Shown in pieces: positions 25,467 through 37,446 of a DNA stretch of 64,000 nucleotides. The position numbers were made by a program, and so were the translations under genes. Positions within the stretch are counted from its first letter, which is position 1. Each line of letters opens with the position of its first letter. The DNA is from Cephalopachus bancanus (taxonomy: Eukaryota > Chordata > Mammalia > Primates > Tarsiidae): the NCBI GenBank assembly GCA_027257055.1, contig JAPVLO010000019.1:13721001-13785000 (forward strand), read 5' to 3'. The notes below the pieces were generated by a model. The model was not told the DNA's origin and made no database searches. It was given only the letters and a program-made list of their open reading frames with translations.

Positions 25467-25970
25467 GCTGCAGCCCCTCTTATCCATGGGTCATACAAGC
25501 CAAGACTCTCAGTGGATGTCTGAAACAGCAAATAATACCAAACCCCGTGCGCACCATGTTTTTTTCTATGCATGCATACCTATGATAAGGTTTAGCTTAT
25601 AAATTAAGCACAGTGAGAGATTAATAACAAATTATAATAAAAGAAAGCAATTATAATAGCACACTGTAATAAAAGTAAAATAAACATTACTTCAACACAA
25701 GTACTGTGATACAGGACAGTCTCTTTAGTAACCTAGACAGCTACTAAGTGATTAGGGTCAGAGTATTTACAGCATGGAGACACTGGACAAAGGGAAGATT
25801 CATGTCCCAGGGAAGGAGCCGGACAGGAGAGATTTCATCACACTACTCAGAATTTATGAATCGTTTATCTCTGAAATTTTCCATTTAATACTTTCCAAAT
25901 GTGGTGGGCTGTGGGTAACTGAAACCATGAAAACTGAAATCTCAGAAAAGGGTGAGACTACTATAATCCA
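25467..25970. mobile_element. Non-autonomous DNA transposon, Tigger-like
   Basis: The left end ('cagcccctcttatccatggg') and right end ('gaaatctcagaaaagggtga') are rough inverted repeats. Interior blocks such as 'tcagtggatgtctgaaac' and 'acctatgataaggtttagc' match a well-known mammalian Tigger-like non-autonomous element; I cannot name the subfamily with certainty. The 94-codon frame at 25774-26058 is incidental. Confidence 0.6.
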
Positions 25971-28900
25971 AAGTGAAACTCAGGCTTTTTTTTTTTTTTT
26001 AGAAATTCTGAGGAGTATATACCTGCCCTTTATGAGGGACTTGAATGGGTGTTTTTAGAATGTTGCTCTAAGCGTACCTGGACTTTAATTTTCAATTCTT
26101 GAATGTCCTTTCTCTCCTCCTACAAATCACATCCAAAGCCACTAAAAGAAGTGTAATAATTGGGGAGAGAAAATCTAAAGTAATACCAAGGGGTAAACAA
26201 GAAGGTAGCAAGCATAGTGTCTCTTTGGTTTTAGAAAACAAATTCTGTTAGAACGTAAAGGCATTATTCACACTGTCTTCAAACAAAATGAAGTATTGCT
26301 TGAATTTCACTTGTATATTTATGTGTTTTCATATACTCTCTGTTGCATGTTCCTTCCTGTTGCTAAGATCTTACTATTTCTCCCCCTAAAATTATGAAGG
26401 TGTTATTCCGTGATGTAGGAGGTTGTTGTGAGACATGTTCATACCCAGCCCCTCCCCCATCAGCTTTGATGCAGCTCTGGAAGACAATCCGCTCTCTGGT
26501 GAAGGTATTAATTATGCTAGCATCACTTTGGAATGATTTCACTGAACAAAAGGACACATCTAAGGTCTATGGAAATATTAATAAAACATCACAAATTTTA
26601 TATTAATGTATATTTGTGTCTCCAAATTTTCTTTGTCTTGCTTTTTGAGCATAGTATCTGTGTTATTGCTCTGAATGACAGAGCAGTTAATCTACTTTTT
26701 ACATCGATCACCCCAAACCTCTCTCTTTCCTATGGTATGGTAGGATTTATGTGATATAATAGAACCATAATACTGAAAGAAAAAAAATACATTCTCCCTC
26801 TTTCTCCTTGAACTTAGCCAAAAAGGGGTCCAAGGTTTTTCTGTTCTGCACTCCAAATCCAACCCTGCAACAACTTCTTACTTGGCTAACAAGTAAAATT
26901 ATGAGACATTGAGATAGTGCCAATAAATAATTGGAAAGTAAAGCAGAACTACCTCCCCTCTTAATCACATTTATGAGATTTTACACATTTGTCCTACTAA
27001 GTCATAAAGCAAATAACTAAGAGGTTATTATATTAATTGTTCTATATGAAACCATTAAAATTTCAATTTTAACATTTTGACTTTATGTGAGGAAATACAA
27101 AAAGGTGCAAAGAAGTAGAAATAGTGAGGTATAAAATACTCAATTGTACAGTACATCAAAATCACTCGCAGAACACTGCACCTACATCTATGCAAGAGAG
27201 TAGGAGGCATTGAAACGATTTTTAAATGAAGAGTATATAAAACCCATTTGTCTAATAAAGGGATAGATCATCATTTTCCAAATAATTTTACAAACATCTT
27301 TCACAGTGATTTTTTTTTAAGTAGGCTGAAGTTCTTATTATGGCAATTCGTTAGAAATGAAAGGATAAGAAAACAATTACCACCATGACTTCAACAAATA
27401 ACAAAACAGCAGGTAAGAATAATCTCTCTACCGATCACTCCAATCTCACTCCTAATAGCATTGTCTAGCTTTTCAAGCTGTTTGACAAACAATATTGCAA
27501 CTTCTCAGTGAGGCAGCCAAGATAATATTTAGAATGAATGTATTTTCTAACACAGCAATACACTCAGTAGAAAATCATTCGATTCTAAAGTTGTGTTACA
27601 TTTTGTAATGATTCCAATGCTACAGAAAATTTGAAAGAGCTGGGTAAATGTCTTCAACCAATTATACTCATGTGAATAACTTTTAAATAATTTTTCCACA
27701 TTTAATTTTTTTAGTTTTGAAGTAGTTACTAAGATTATAGAGTCAAACTAGGAAAAACTATTCATTTCTCCTTTCTACAAAGCTAAAAGAAGTGTGGTTT
27801 ATGTGAAAGTTTTTCTATAACCTCAAAGTATAAAATGTCTGCTCATGAAAAATATAAATATTTTTTACTATCACCACAGGAATCAATGAATTACAACACA
27901 CTGTTGCATTGACAAGCTCAAATTAACTGCTGATTCTGATTTGTAAAAATGGTAAGCCTTATACAAGTAGTATGAAATGCCATCAATTTTATTGACAGAA
28001 CTATCCCAACCCCTATTCTACTAGCTCTCTTATTTAGTGCACACCAAAAGAAATCTCTTGACTTTTATTTTGAAGATTTCATTATACCACCACAACCCAC
28101 TTTTTCTATTTGTTTTTGAAGAGAATTCGGATTAGCATATAAATCATCTGAAATATTTTCTAACTTCAATTTATTTCACAGGTAATAAGGTAAAGTATTC
28201 AGTGGCCGAAAATGCTGGATTAGTTTTGCACAATCTTTGTGGAGTGAGAGAAAAATACTGAATGAAACATCAAAATTATTTTGGAAACAACTGCGTAGAC
28301 CCATATTTTTAAAATAATTACACTGAGCTTTTTTGCCCCAGATCCTTGAATTATGACTCTTCAGCTTGTGATTTAATACTTTAAGGGAAGGTGCAATTCA
28401 AATTAGTTTCAAAAAGTTGTATTCTTAGCGATTACCTATCCAAATTTTATATTCAGATAGCTCATATCTAACTGAAAGGATCTTTCTAACTGAATGTTTC
28501 CTCGGGAAAACACACTACTTCAATTGTGCATGCTGAAATGATATATTTAGAAACTACAACCCCATATCCAATTTCCATAGGTATTTGACTCTGAAGTATT
28601 GTGACTCTATACATAGATAGTTGGGTTTCAAATATTCTTCCTTTGTTTTCTTTAACTCTTTGGTATATAGGCTTTCAAGTTTTTCATTACAAATAATGGT
28701 CTCAGAGAAAATAATAAGCATGGGCTTTATCTCTGCACAGCATGTATTCCTAACTGTACCTATTGGGACTCAAAATATCCCTCCCATCCAGTCTTTTTAT
28801 TGACATTCTATAACTACCTATAAAACAACCTATAAAAATTAGGTAGTTTTTACCTCGGATACTGCTTAAGAAGAATCCCTTCAACTGGAACAAAAACACA

Positions 28901-30594
28901 GCCTAGCCTGATTTAGTCCTTTGTGTATCATTCCCTGGAATTGCAAACAAAACAAGAGCTTGTTATGATCAATCTCTGACAATTGACACTGCTAATCTCC
29001 CACCTTGTTAACTGCTAATTGTACTTTAATGAGCAAAGTGTGGCCATTGGAACCTTCACAGAACACTGAAAAAGAAAATATTTTTGAAGCAGCAACTTTT
29101 ATTTAAGGCACTAGGGAAATTTCTTGAGGAAAATGTAGGCAAAATCTCTTTATTAACTGATGGTTTTTAAAAATAAGTAAACAAAGTGGTTAGCAGTCTA
29201 ACTAAGCAGGCTTCTTCTTTCTATAGTCATCAGTTTAATTTTCTGCTATACTTTAACTCTTGGATTATCAATTTTTAAAAATTACTAAACAGTGATTTTA
29301 TTTACAAATTTTTTTTGAAAAATTTTATTTATAATTACATTTTATTGATAAATTGCTTATTAATTTATTATATTTGAATGTTCCCCAAAGGGTATAGTTT
29401 TAGAGAAGATTTCTTCTGCTGATTTTCTTCATTATCTTTTATTTTTAGGAACAAATAAAGTATTGAAAAATTGAGCAGCTTCTTCCTAAAATGAATTTAT
29501 TCTGCTATATAAACACGCAGCAAAGCAAATACCCATACTTAGAAAATATTGTTATGAGTTTGTCAGATAAGAATAGTAGGATAAAAATCTTTTGCTGTCA
29601 CTGTTATAAATTAGAATTGGAAAGTTTGGGGGTTCATCAGATGGAGCATTTCATTAGCTTCTAGAGAATTCAACAGGATGGCTCCATCCAGCTTCATGAG
29701 TATGCCATGACTCATATCAGCTGCACTGTGCAGTCACCATCATCATCATTTCATTAGCTACAGATGCAGTAGCCTCTTTGCAGTCAACTTGGAATCTGTT
29801 CTGCATTATGCCACCTTCTATCAAAGCTAAATATTAGACAAATGAGTCCAAATTTTCAATCTTGGTTCTAATCTTGGCAAACATAAAATGTTCCAAAGAG
29901 GTTATTAATTTAAAAATTCAATAATCTTCAAAGCAGGACTATTCAAAGATGGATTGATTGGGTTATTGTTGCAGCTAAAGTACCGTGAGAAACATGAATA
30001 AAATCTGACACATTGCAAATTCTGGTTTTTTTTTCCCCATTGTCCTAAAATCTTCATTGTTTGTAACAAGATCTAGAAGTGTTTCCATTTCTTATCTGCA
30101 TTATAGAGATACTTATGTCATTAAATATTTTCCTAAAATATAATTTGGAATTATTTTGTCCAGATTAGTGGACATTAGAATATTAGTTCCCTAGTCAAGT
30201 CTTTCAAGATCATACATCTAAATTGCAAACACAGATTCTGAAAGTTTCTAATATGCCTTTTATTATTTTTCTTGACTTACTTAAGAGATATTTCTTCTTG
30301 TTTTTCAATTCTCCTGATAAGTCACTGAAGTTTTTTAACTGGGGAGAATTCAGTGCCTGTGTTCAAATAACTAAGTTATTATAAGACAAAATTTGTATAG
30401 CACATATGTATATGCAAGAAAAGTAACACATTAACATAGTAATCAGAATTTTTTTGCTAAACATTAATGATCAGTGTTTATAAAAATATTGTTTTAAAAT
30501 ATCACTTAAATTTAAATAAATGAAAAACTTCTGGTCTTATCAACATTTGTACATTAACTCAAATTTTTAAATAGGAATATTAGCTTATAGAGTC
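25971..30594. other. 4.6 kb of mostly single-copy DNA
   Basis: No recognisable repeat family or gene. Two blocks (28860-29060 and 29610-29830) have less biased composition and homeodomain-like TAAT cores and are listed as candidate conserved noncoding DNA in the findings. Confidence 0.5.
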
Positions 30595-30598
30595 ATAC

Positions 30599-31036
30599 TG
30601 AAATAGGAACCGAGTGCTTAATTCACAGACACCGACACCAAAAGTACAAATTATTAAAAAGGAGAGGTTTATTAGTCAAGAGCCAGGCTGGAGGCCACCT
30701 GCCTGCTGGACATGTCAGTCCCACAACAAGGGCCCCCATTTGCTGTAGGGGCTTGCTTAAATGGGGCAAAACCACATTGGGACTTTCCAAGTGGGCCAAA
30801 CCACAACCTCCTGGAGGCCTAGGTACTTTTCAAACAGCATTAGTGGGGTTCACAGAAGCCAAAAAAAAAAAAACTGTCAAACAGTTTAACCTAGCCAGCA
30901 GGTGCTGTTGCCAGTTTCCAGGAAGGGAACTTTCTAACTGTGCAAAGTCTGAGTATGTGTTTAACTGTGCAAAGGCTGAGTTTATGTTTAGCCTAATTTT
31001 TGACATTGTAGATGTCTTTTTAAGCCCTCTTCCACA
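30599..31036 (-). repeat. ERV 3' LTR
   Basis: Minus-strand LTR from 31036 (TGTGGAAGAGG) to 30599. It aligns end to end with the LTR at 34554-34990, with many transition differences and a shorter A-run. Confidence 0.93.
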
Positions 31037-31050
31037 TTTCCCCCTTTCAG
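31037..31050 (-). other. ERV polypurine tract
   Basis: Minus strand CTGAAAGGGGGAAA directly abuts the TG start of the 3' LTR. Confidence 0.88.
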
Positions 31051-31500
31051 TTGTTCCTGGAGTCAAGTCCTTGACTCTTCATACAGGGAATTATATTGAA
31101 TTCTGAGGACCATTAATTTTACCAATGACACATTATTTTTAACATAACCAAGGAGGCTTATGTATGGGTCTTGGTTTTTCTAAGGAGTAAAAGTTTTGCA
31201 CCCTCATGCAGCACAGTGGTATTGTCCTGCTCTGTGGTAATGGGCTGGTCCCGATGCTGGGCAAGCATAAAAACCAATAGATTTAAGTTCTTTTTCATAA
31301 GTTAAAGTGCCGCATTTGTCAGTGTGTGTGCCCCTGAGGGTTAGACCTGGCCATAATTTACAAAGGTTAAAATTAAAAACAGGCTGCCTGCTTCCTCTGT
31401 AGGTGACAATTATGGTCCCAGTGATGATGTTTCTCAGTTCCTAGGAATAGTTTTCTGGAGTATAGGGATTACGTGGGTTAGGCCAATAGGCCTCAAGCAG
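31037..31500 (-). pseudogene. Short env-like relic before the 3' LTR
   Basis: Between the integrase end and the polypurine tract lies about 500 bp with broken frames. One stretch, read on the minus strand at about 31200-31270, has FYACPASGPA and GQYHC, which resemble the cysteine-spaced start of a gammaretroviral surface protein. Most of env is deleted. Assignment is tentative. Confidence 0.4.
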
Positions 31501-31633
31501 GGGAAAGTATGCAAGGAATATGATTAAGATACCAGGGCCCACAAAAGTTTTATTTTTTAGAGGATTTTTTTCCAGTAGCTGGTTTGATGACTTTCCATGT
31601 TTCCGGGGGCATGGTGGTGGCTGCCTTTACTTG

Positions 31634-32610
31634 TGAATGATGAATCCAGGGGTGGACACCACTGACTTTGACAGCCATAGGAGTAGTAAGGATTACTATG
31701 TGGGGCCCTTTCCAGCTTGGGGTGAGAGCCTCAGCTTTGGGCCGTTTTTATCCAGACCTGGTCACCGGGCTGGAATGGGTGTGGATGTTCCGGAACTGGT
31801 TTCCGGAATGCTGCCTGCACAATCTAAGTGACAGCTTGTTGAACTCTTTGAAGAGCCTACAGTGACTGAAGCAAATTATGGTTAGACAGTTCTAGTGCTT
31901 TTTCAAGTACAATTTTTGGATGGCGGGGCCATCCAAACAGAATTTCGAAGGGGGTTAGACCCTTGATGTAGGGGGTCCACCTGCCCTTAAGAGGGCATAG
32001 GGAAGGAGTGTTATCCAACCTTCACTGGTCTCCAGGGTTAATTTGGTCAAGGTCTTCTTAAGCATTCGATTCATTTTTTTTAACCTTTCCTGAACTCTGG
32101 GGATGATAAGCACAATGTAAGTTCTGATTTATTCTTAAGGTTTTTGCAATACCTTCAGTAAGTTTAGAAATAAATGCTGGGCCATTATCTGAGCCTATTG
32201 AGATAGGTAGACCATATTTTGGTATGATGTCATTTAAGAGTTTCTTTACTGTTACAGAAGCAGTTTCAGTTTTTGTAGGAAATGCCTTGACCCATCCCGA
32301 GAAGGTGTCTACCAAGACCAATAGGTATTTATATCCATTGCCCAGGTTTGACTTCTGTAAAGTTTATTTCCCAATGTTTCCTGGGGGTTAGTCCCCTATC
32401 TCAGACCCCTCGGGTGGATACACTGACCTTAGCATTATTCGTCTGCTGGCATAACATGCAGCCTTGAATGAGCTCCTGGGTGAGCTGGTCCAGATGAGGG
32501 AGATAGAATTTTTTTCTTATAAGTTTGGTTAGTTTTGTCCTTCCCAAATGCGTACCTTCATGGAGCTGCCTTAGGATTTGTTGTCCCAGGACTCAAGGGA
32601 GGAAGATTCT
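31634..32610 (-). pseudogene. ERV pol relic (integrase only)
   Basis: Integrase inserts proviral DNA. The N-terminal zinc-binding part is visible at about 32420-32500 (HLDQLTQELIQGCMLC), with the catalytic core at 32321-32058: LVDTFSGW and GSDNGPAF carry the first two acidic residues. The third acidic position lies in the HPQSSG block, where the residues are KVKK; the glutamate appears lost. After a frame-broken stretch, the C-terminal domain is seen at 31735-31634 ([12 protein letters not shown]). Protease, reverse transcriptase and most of RNase H are absent upstream. It is not functional. Confidence 0.88.
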
Positions 32611-32799
32611 GCCGTACTGAAGTTGAAGCCATCCATCTGGGTTTGAGGTTGTCTGCAATTTTTGTGTAGTGAGGAAGTCCTTTTCTGTATACTTTGGTGA
32701 CTCACATAGAACTGGAGGAGGCAGCACCAGCAAGCAGGTGGTTCTGCAGTAAGCAGCTTCTCTGGCTGCTTGATATGTTTTTCTACTTCCTATTGCCTC

Positions 32800-34161
32800 T
32801 TTTCCCTGTTGGCTGCTTGGGTTTAACTTCCTATAAAGCTGCTGCCACTACTTTGGCCATCTTTTTGGTCTGTTGGTCTTCAAGTGAGTCCCTGCTATTA
32901 TAGACCTTCTGTGCTATCTCGATTAATTCTGATAAACTTTTCCCTTCAAATTCTTCAATTTTCTGCAATTTATTTTTTATATCAGGGGCCCACTAGGAGA
33001 CAAAGGCAATAACTAAAGGCCTCCAATTTTCTGGAGCCTCTGGGTGTATGGGAGTATACATCTGATAGGCCTCCATAAGGCATTCCAGAAAAGCCATGGG
33101 AGATACCTGTGAGTTACCTCACTTACCTCAGACAAATTTGTGGGCTGCCTGGTGGCAGCCTGGAGTCCCCCCATTAGAGTCCAGCGATAGGTGGTGAGAC
33201 AATCCCTACCATGATTGGTGTTTGGATTCCAATTAGGCCTCTCAGCAGGGAAGACATGGTCCACACGGTCCTGCTCTGCTGGTCTGCTGTTTGGTTCCAG
33301 AACCAATTTCCTTGCCTCCTGATGGATTCATTCTCTTTCCTCCACAGTACAAAGGTCTTGGAGTAGCTGTTGGAAGTCATCCCAAGTCGGCTGGTAGGTG
33401 AAGAAAATAGTTTCTAAAAGGTCTATGAGGCTCTGAAGTTTTTCAGAGAATACTGGATTTCTGTGCTTCCAATTGTAAAGATCACTAGTAGAGAAAGGGA
33501 CATAAACCATAAAGGGCTGGCCTCCCAAACCTCCCATATCTAGTCCTGGGGCCTGTCTCTGGGGGAGAACCATGGATGTTTGTGGTTCTGAGTTCCCTGA
33601 GGACAAGTCGGGGCTAGTTGGTTTATCAGGGGCAGTTGGGCCCTCAGGAAATGCATGGGGAAGAGGGGGCTAGAGGGGCTGATACAAGGACCCACTCCTG
33701 GTGAGTGATGGGCTGAGAACCTTGTGGGCCCCCTGCTCTTGCTCAGATGCAGAGTAGAGTGGGGGAATTTCATTGTCCTCTGGTGAGCTCTGGAGGACTG
33801 GTGGTTTGGCTTTTGGAGTTTCCTGTAGGGTTAAAACATGAGAAGAATTAGCTTTGTTTTCAGCTTTCTTCATTCATAATGGCTGCTGCATTACCAGGAG
33901 GTACCAGGTAGTGATGGACGGGATCTGGTCCGGGTGGCGTCAATAGATGAACTGTCAGACCTTCCCCACTATGGCAGGGTTGAAGGTCCCCTCTGGTGTT
34001 CAGTTGCAATTAGGAAATGTGGGCCATTCGAGGGAACAAAAGGTGGTTAGGTTTCCTTGGTTTACCTGATAACCTGACTGCTGTGCCGCTCATTGGAAAT
34101 CCTTGAAGTGGCAAAAAACCAGTTGCAGAGAGGTGTCAGGCTTAGAGCACTGTTGCCCCAT
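32800..34161 (-). pseudogene. ERV gag relic
   Basis: Gag is the retroviral structural polyprotein. A probable start is at 34161 (MGQQCSKPDTSL, a myristoylation-type MGxxxS N-terminus). Broken frames then run through matrix and p12 (33873-33670), capsid N-terminal part (33606-33328, with PFSTSDLYNW), capsid middle (33306-33130, with TNLSEV), and capsid C-terminus to nucleocapsid start (about 33000-32830, with KSLSELIEIAQKVYN). Frame changes and stops separate these. The zinc knuckle was not seen, and the homology ends near the pol junction. Confidence 0.85.
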
Positions 34162-34533
34162 AATATCAATAGCAATGACAGACACAACAGTGACTAACAC
34201 TGAACAAATAAAGACAATAACACAAACTGAACAAACAGACCTAACTGCCCAAGGGCAATACCAGAGGGCCCAGTGACATCTCACTGGGACCTTCGACCCA
34301 GGAATCAGTGCTGCGTCCAGCTTTCCTGTGGGTCCAGCCAGAAGTGTGCACAAACAGAACAGGAACTTGACTCATCTCTCAGAGGTCTCTGTGGATGTTG
34401 TGAGTCTACCAGAGATGACATTCAGCTGTTTGCAAGTCCACAGACTCACCAGGCCAGACGAACACTGAGGCTCATGGGTATGCAATCCCACAAGTTCAGC
34501 TGGTGATTGGGGCTAAGGATTAAGCTCTCAGAT

Positions 34534-34551
34534 CTCCCAGGTGAGCCCCCA
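34534..34551 (-). other. ERV primer binding site, tRNA-Pro type
   Basis: Minus strand reads TGGGGGCTCACCTGGGAG, two bases after the LTR CA end. It matches the complement of the tRNA-Pro 3' end at 14 of 18 positions. Confidence 0.8.
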
Positions 34552-34553
34552 AA

Positions 34554-34990
34554 TGAAATAGGGCTGAGCGCTTAATTCACAGACACCGACACCAAAAGTA
34601 CAAGTTATAAAAAGGAGAGGTTTATTAGCCAAGAGCCAGGCCAGAGGCCACTTACCTGCTGGACATGGCAGTCCCACAACAAGGGCCCCCATTTGCTGTA
34701 GGGGTTTACTTAAATGGGGCAAAACCATATTGGGACTTTCCAAGTGGGCCAAACTGGAACATCCTGGAGGCCTAGGTACTTTTCAAGCAATGTTAGCGGG
34801 GTTCACAGAAGCAAAAAAAAAAAAAAAAAGCTGTTAAACAATTTAACCTAGCCAGCAGGTGCTGTTGCCACTTTCCAGGAAAGGAACTTTTTAACTGCAA
34901 AGGTTGATTACATGTTTAACTGTGCAAAGGCTGAGTTTATGTTTAGCCTAATTTTTGACTTTGTAATGTCTTTTTAATCCTCCTTCTGCA
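34554..34990 (-). repeat. ERV 5' LTR
   Basis: Minus-strand LTR starting TGCAGAAGGA at 34990 and ending ...TTTCA at 34554. A T-run (A-run on plus) lies at about 34812-34828. It is bounded by the TSD at 34991-34994 and by the primer binding site. Confidence 0.93.
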
Positions 34991-34994
34991 ATAC

Positions 34995-35369
34995 CTACTT
35001 AGCTTCAAAAAGACCAATTTTTAAGCTGAATATTCAGTGTAATAAGCTTACTCAATGGATACCAACATTCTATAACAATGGGATTAAAATAAATTTTCAC
35101 TTCAAATTATGTGTGGCCTATATTCTTATGATCTTCCCATGTGAGGAGTTATATATCATGTTTTAATATTTGAAATAGATTCACAACAAAATCACTATGG
35201 CACAATCTAGCATAAAAAGCATGGAATACTAATTGTAAATATTTGCATCAATCTAGCACATATTAAATAATATGGAACTTAAGCATCATCTCAAAAGTAT
35301 GCAGTTTTTTTCAAATAAGATCTATAAAATGTAATAATGACAGTAATGGTTTTAATTGTAATAATGGCA
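34995..35369. other. Single-copy AT-rich DNA
   Basis: Nothing recognised. Confidence 0.45.
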
Positions 35370-35565
35370 TTCACTTATATGATGACTTTGTACCAGACAC
35401 TGTATTAAACTCTTTATATATATTATTTCATTTGACCTTCACATATACTATTATTTTCATTTTATAGATGTGGTAACTGCGGTACAGATTAATTGTCTTT
35501 CCAAGGAGGCATATCTGGTCTGTGGTAGAATCAATGTTTAAATCCTGTTAGAATGGCTCTAGAAA
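35370..35565 (-). mobile_element. MIR SINE
   Basis: Reverse MIR order: 'gtaccagacactgtattaaa', 'ttcattttatagatgtggtaactg', then 'ccaaggaggcatatctggtc' and 'aatgtttaaatcctg', quoted only in short pieces. Diverged. Confidence 0.7.
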
Positions 35566-35899
35566 TAGAAACGTATTTGTTTTTTGATAGATTAAATTTT
35601 AAAAATGGACAAAATGTGTTATTTTAGCTTTAAAATGATAATGATATAGAACAAAAGCTTATTTTTACTCTAACTGTATAATGCATAAAATAGAATCCAA
35701 CTTTTTCCTTTGTCTGAGAAACCAATATTCTCACAGTCCAGCAGCTTTGAACATAGTTAAATCTATTATTAAGGTAATTCAGATACAGTAAAAATATCAT
35801 TTTGTAGACTTTTAACCTTTAAACTTGTTTCAATACACTGGAAATACTGTCTGATGAATCTCAGATGATATTCGATTAACGCTGCTGTCTGACACAATA

Positions 35900-36020
35900 A
35901 GAGTACCTGAGCTGTAGTCCTACTTTGGAATATTTTAAATCACCTAACCTCTGGGACTTAATTTTTTTCATCTATAGTGTACTGGAGTCAAACAAAATGA
36001 TCTCTAGTGCCCTTATCATT
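35900..36020 (+). mobile_element. MIR-type fragment
   Basis: 'cacctaacctctgggactta', then 'catctatagtg' and 'aaatgatctctagtgccctt', match a MIR-related SINE. Low-quality match. Confidence 0.45.
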
Positions 36021-36839
36021 GATTTGAACTTATGATAGTTTTGTGAAATGACAAATCCTTTATGATATGTTTGTTTCTGATCAAAGTCGCAAAACTATTA
36101 GGGCATTATTGGCAGAATAAAGACAAAGTTGTGGACTTACCCAATGGTGGCAAAAGGCCTTGAGCTCATCCAAGTTCCAAGATTTACCAAGAAAAGCAAC
36201 CTTGTTAATGTAACTCCATATGTTCAATGTTACTTTGTTTCTAGTTTGTGCTCTGTGCTTTTTGCAGAGAGCTTCTTGTTCTGACTTGTCCCTTTACCTT
36301 TACATTCTAACTTTACCCTTATCAATCTCTTATGAAATGGCTCTGACCAGATGCGATCAGGTTTCCCACATCAGCACTTATCCTGAAGTGATTCTTTAGC
36401 TTTACATCTACACAGAATTTCCTGACTACTGGATCAAAAACTAACCCAGTTTTGATGTCTTCTCTGAGACTCAGGGGTTTAAAATATTAATGCTTACTTG
36501 GATGTATTTATTTGGCTTTCTTCTAATGGAAATATTTATATTTCCTTGTTTTAGCTATTTCACTGACTTTAAATTGTACTTACTTAATCTGATAGCATTG
36601 TAATTATAATATTTGGAATAAAATTAGTTGATGCAAATCAGACTAGTGTATAATCTGAACATAGTCTCCTGTCCATAAATTCTCTATCAAAATTATTGAT
36701 AAAAGTGAATTCCTCCACTACTTTTTTATTTGGGTAATCCCTATCCATTGTTTCTTCTCTGAGAAACTTTCAGAAGACCTCTCTTGGTTTGACAAGACTG
36801 TTTTTTATAATGATATCAAAAAATAATTTGCCTTTTTCA

Positions 36840-37390
36840 GTGTGTGTACATTTACACTGATGATGCAAAAGAATAGGTAAAAAACTGATGTCTCTTCAGC
36901 AAAATCATGGTTGAGACAGATGAAGCTGTTGCATACATCATTTATTCTTCATCTCCATACACTTGCAGAATAAAAGAAGGAAAAAATATACCAATTTTAT
37001 GTAAGAATATCCATGGTGATATGTCTCTATAAAATAGTAGTAATTTCATTGTCTCAACACTTGAGTACACATCTTTTTAATACTCTGTGCAATAAAATGG
37101 GAAGCAAGTATAAAGCATTTCTGCTGCTCCAGATACTTGTATGATGGTTGTCTTCAGCAAAAACACTTAGTCAACACTAAATAGCAAGCTGAAATTGACA
37201 ATTCTCATAGAAAACATTTTTACTTGCAAAATTCACTGACAAAAAACTATGGTTATTCAAATTGCATATTTGGCAGACACTTTTTTGAAAAGAAAGTAGG
37301 CCTGTCACTGGTATCAGTCACCTTGAGTTTGGCAGTTCTCCAATACTTTAAAGATTCTTTTAATGAACTGGGGAGTGACTTAAAAGTTGT
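36840..37390 (+). pseudogene. hAT-type transposase relic
   Basis: In the plus frame around 37060-37280 the translation gives STHLFNTLCNKMGSKYKAFL, a gap with stops, then LAKFTDKKLWLFKLHIWQTL. This order resembles the C-terminal half of hAT (Charlie/Buster-type) transposases and of host genes derived from them (ZBED5 and FAM200 families), where 'LF..LC.EMG..H..LL' precedes 'LADKLWL'. The frame is closed by several stops. It could be a transposon remnant or a retrocopy of a domesticated gene; no poly-A or TSD settled it. Confidence 0.55.
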
Positions 37391-37406
37391 GGTTTAAAAA
37401 TAAACA

Positions 37407-37446
<40 letters not shown>

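Larger units (their letters stand above)
30599..34990 (-). mobile_element. Class I endogenous retrovirus, internally deleted
   Basis: A minus-strand provirus of 4.4 kb with two LTRs (438 and 437 bp, about 90% identical by eye) and a 4-bp TSD, atac, at 30595-30598 and 34991-34994. The primer binding site and polypurine tract are recognisable. Order on the minus strand: 5' LTR, PBS, leader, gag relic, integrase part of pol, short env-like relic, PPT, 3' LTR. Protease, reverse transcriptase and most of RNase H and env are missing. Remaining frames contain stops and shifts, so it cannot be functional. The gammaretrovirus-like (class I) assignment rests on the Pro-type PBS, the Gag start, the capsid motif and the integrase. 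Confidence 0.95.

Noticed and set aside
30753..31106. 117-codon plus-strand open frame
   Set aside because: It is antisense through the 3' LTR of the provirus and has no domain.
32058..32321. Integrase frame as a domesticated host gene
   Set aside because: It lies between LTRs of the same provirus. The third acidic position appears lost and the flanking frames are broken. Nothing suggests selection.
37409..37442. CA run as a CRISPR-like or regulatory array
   Set aside because: Simple dinucleotide microsatellite with no spacers.
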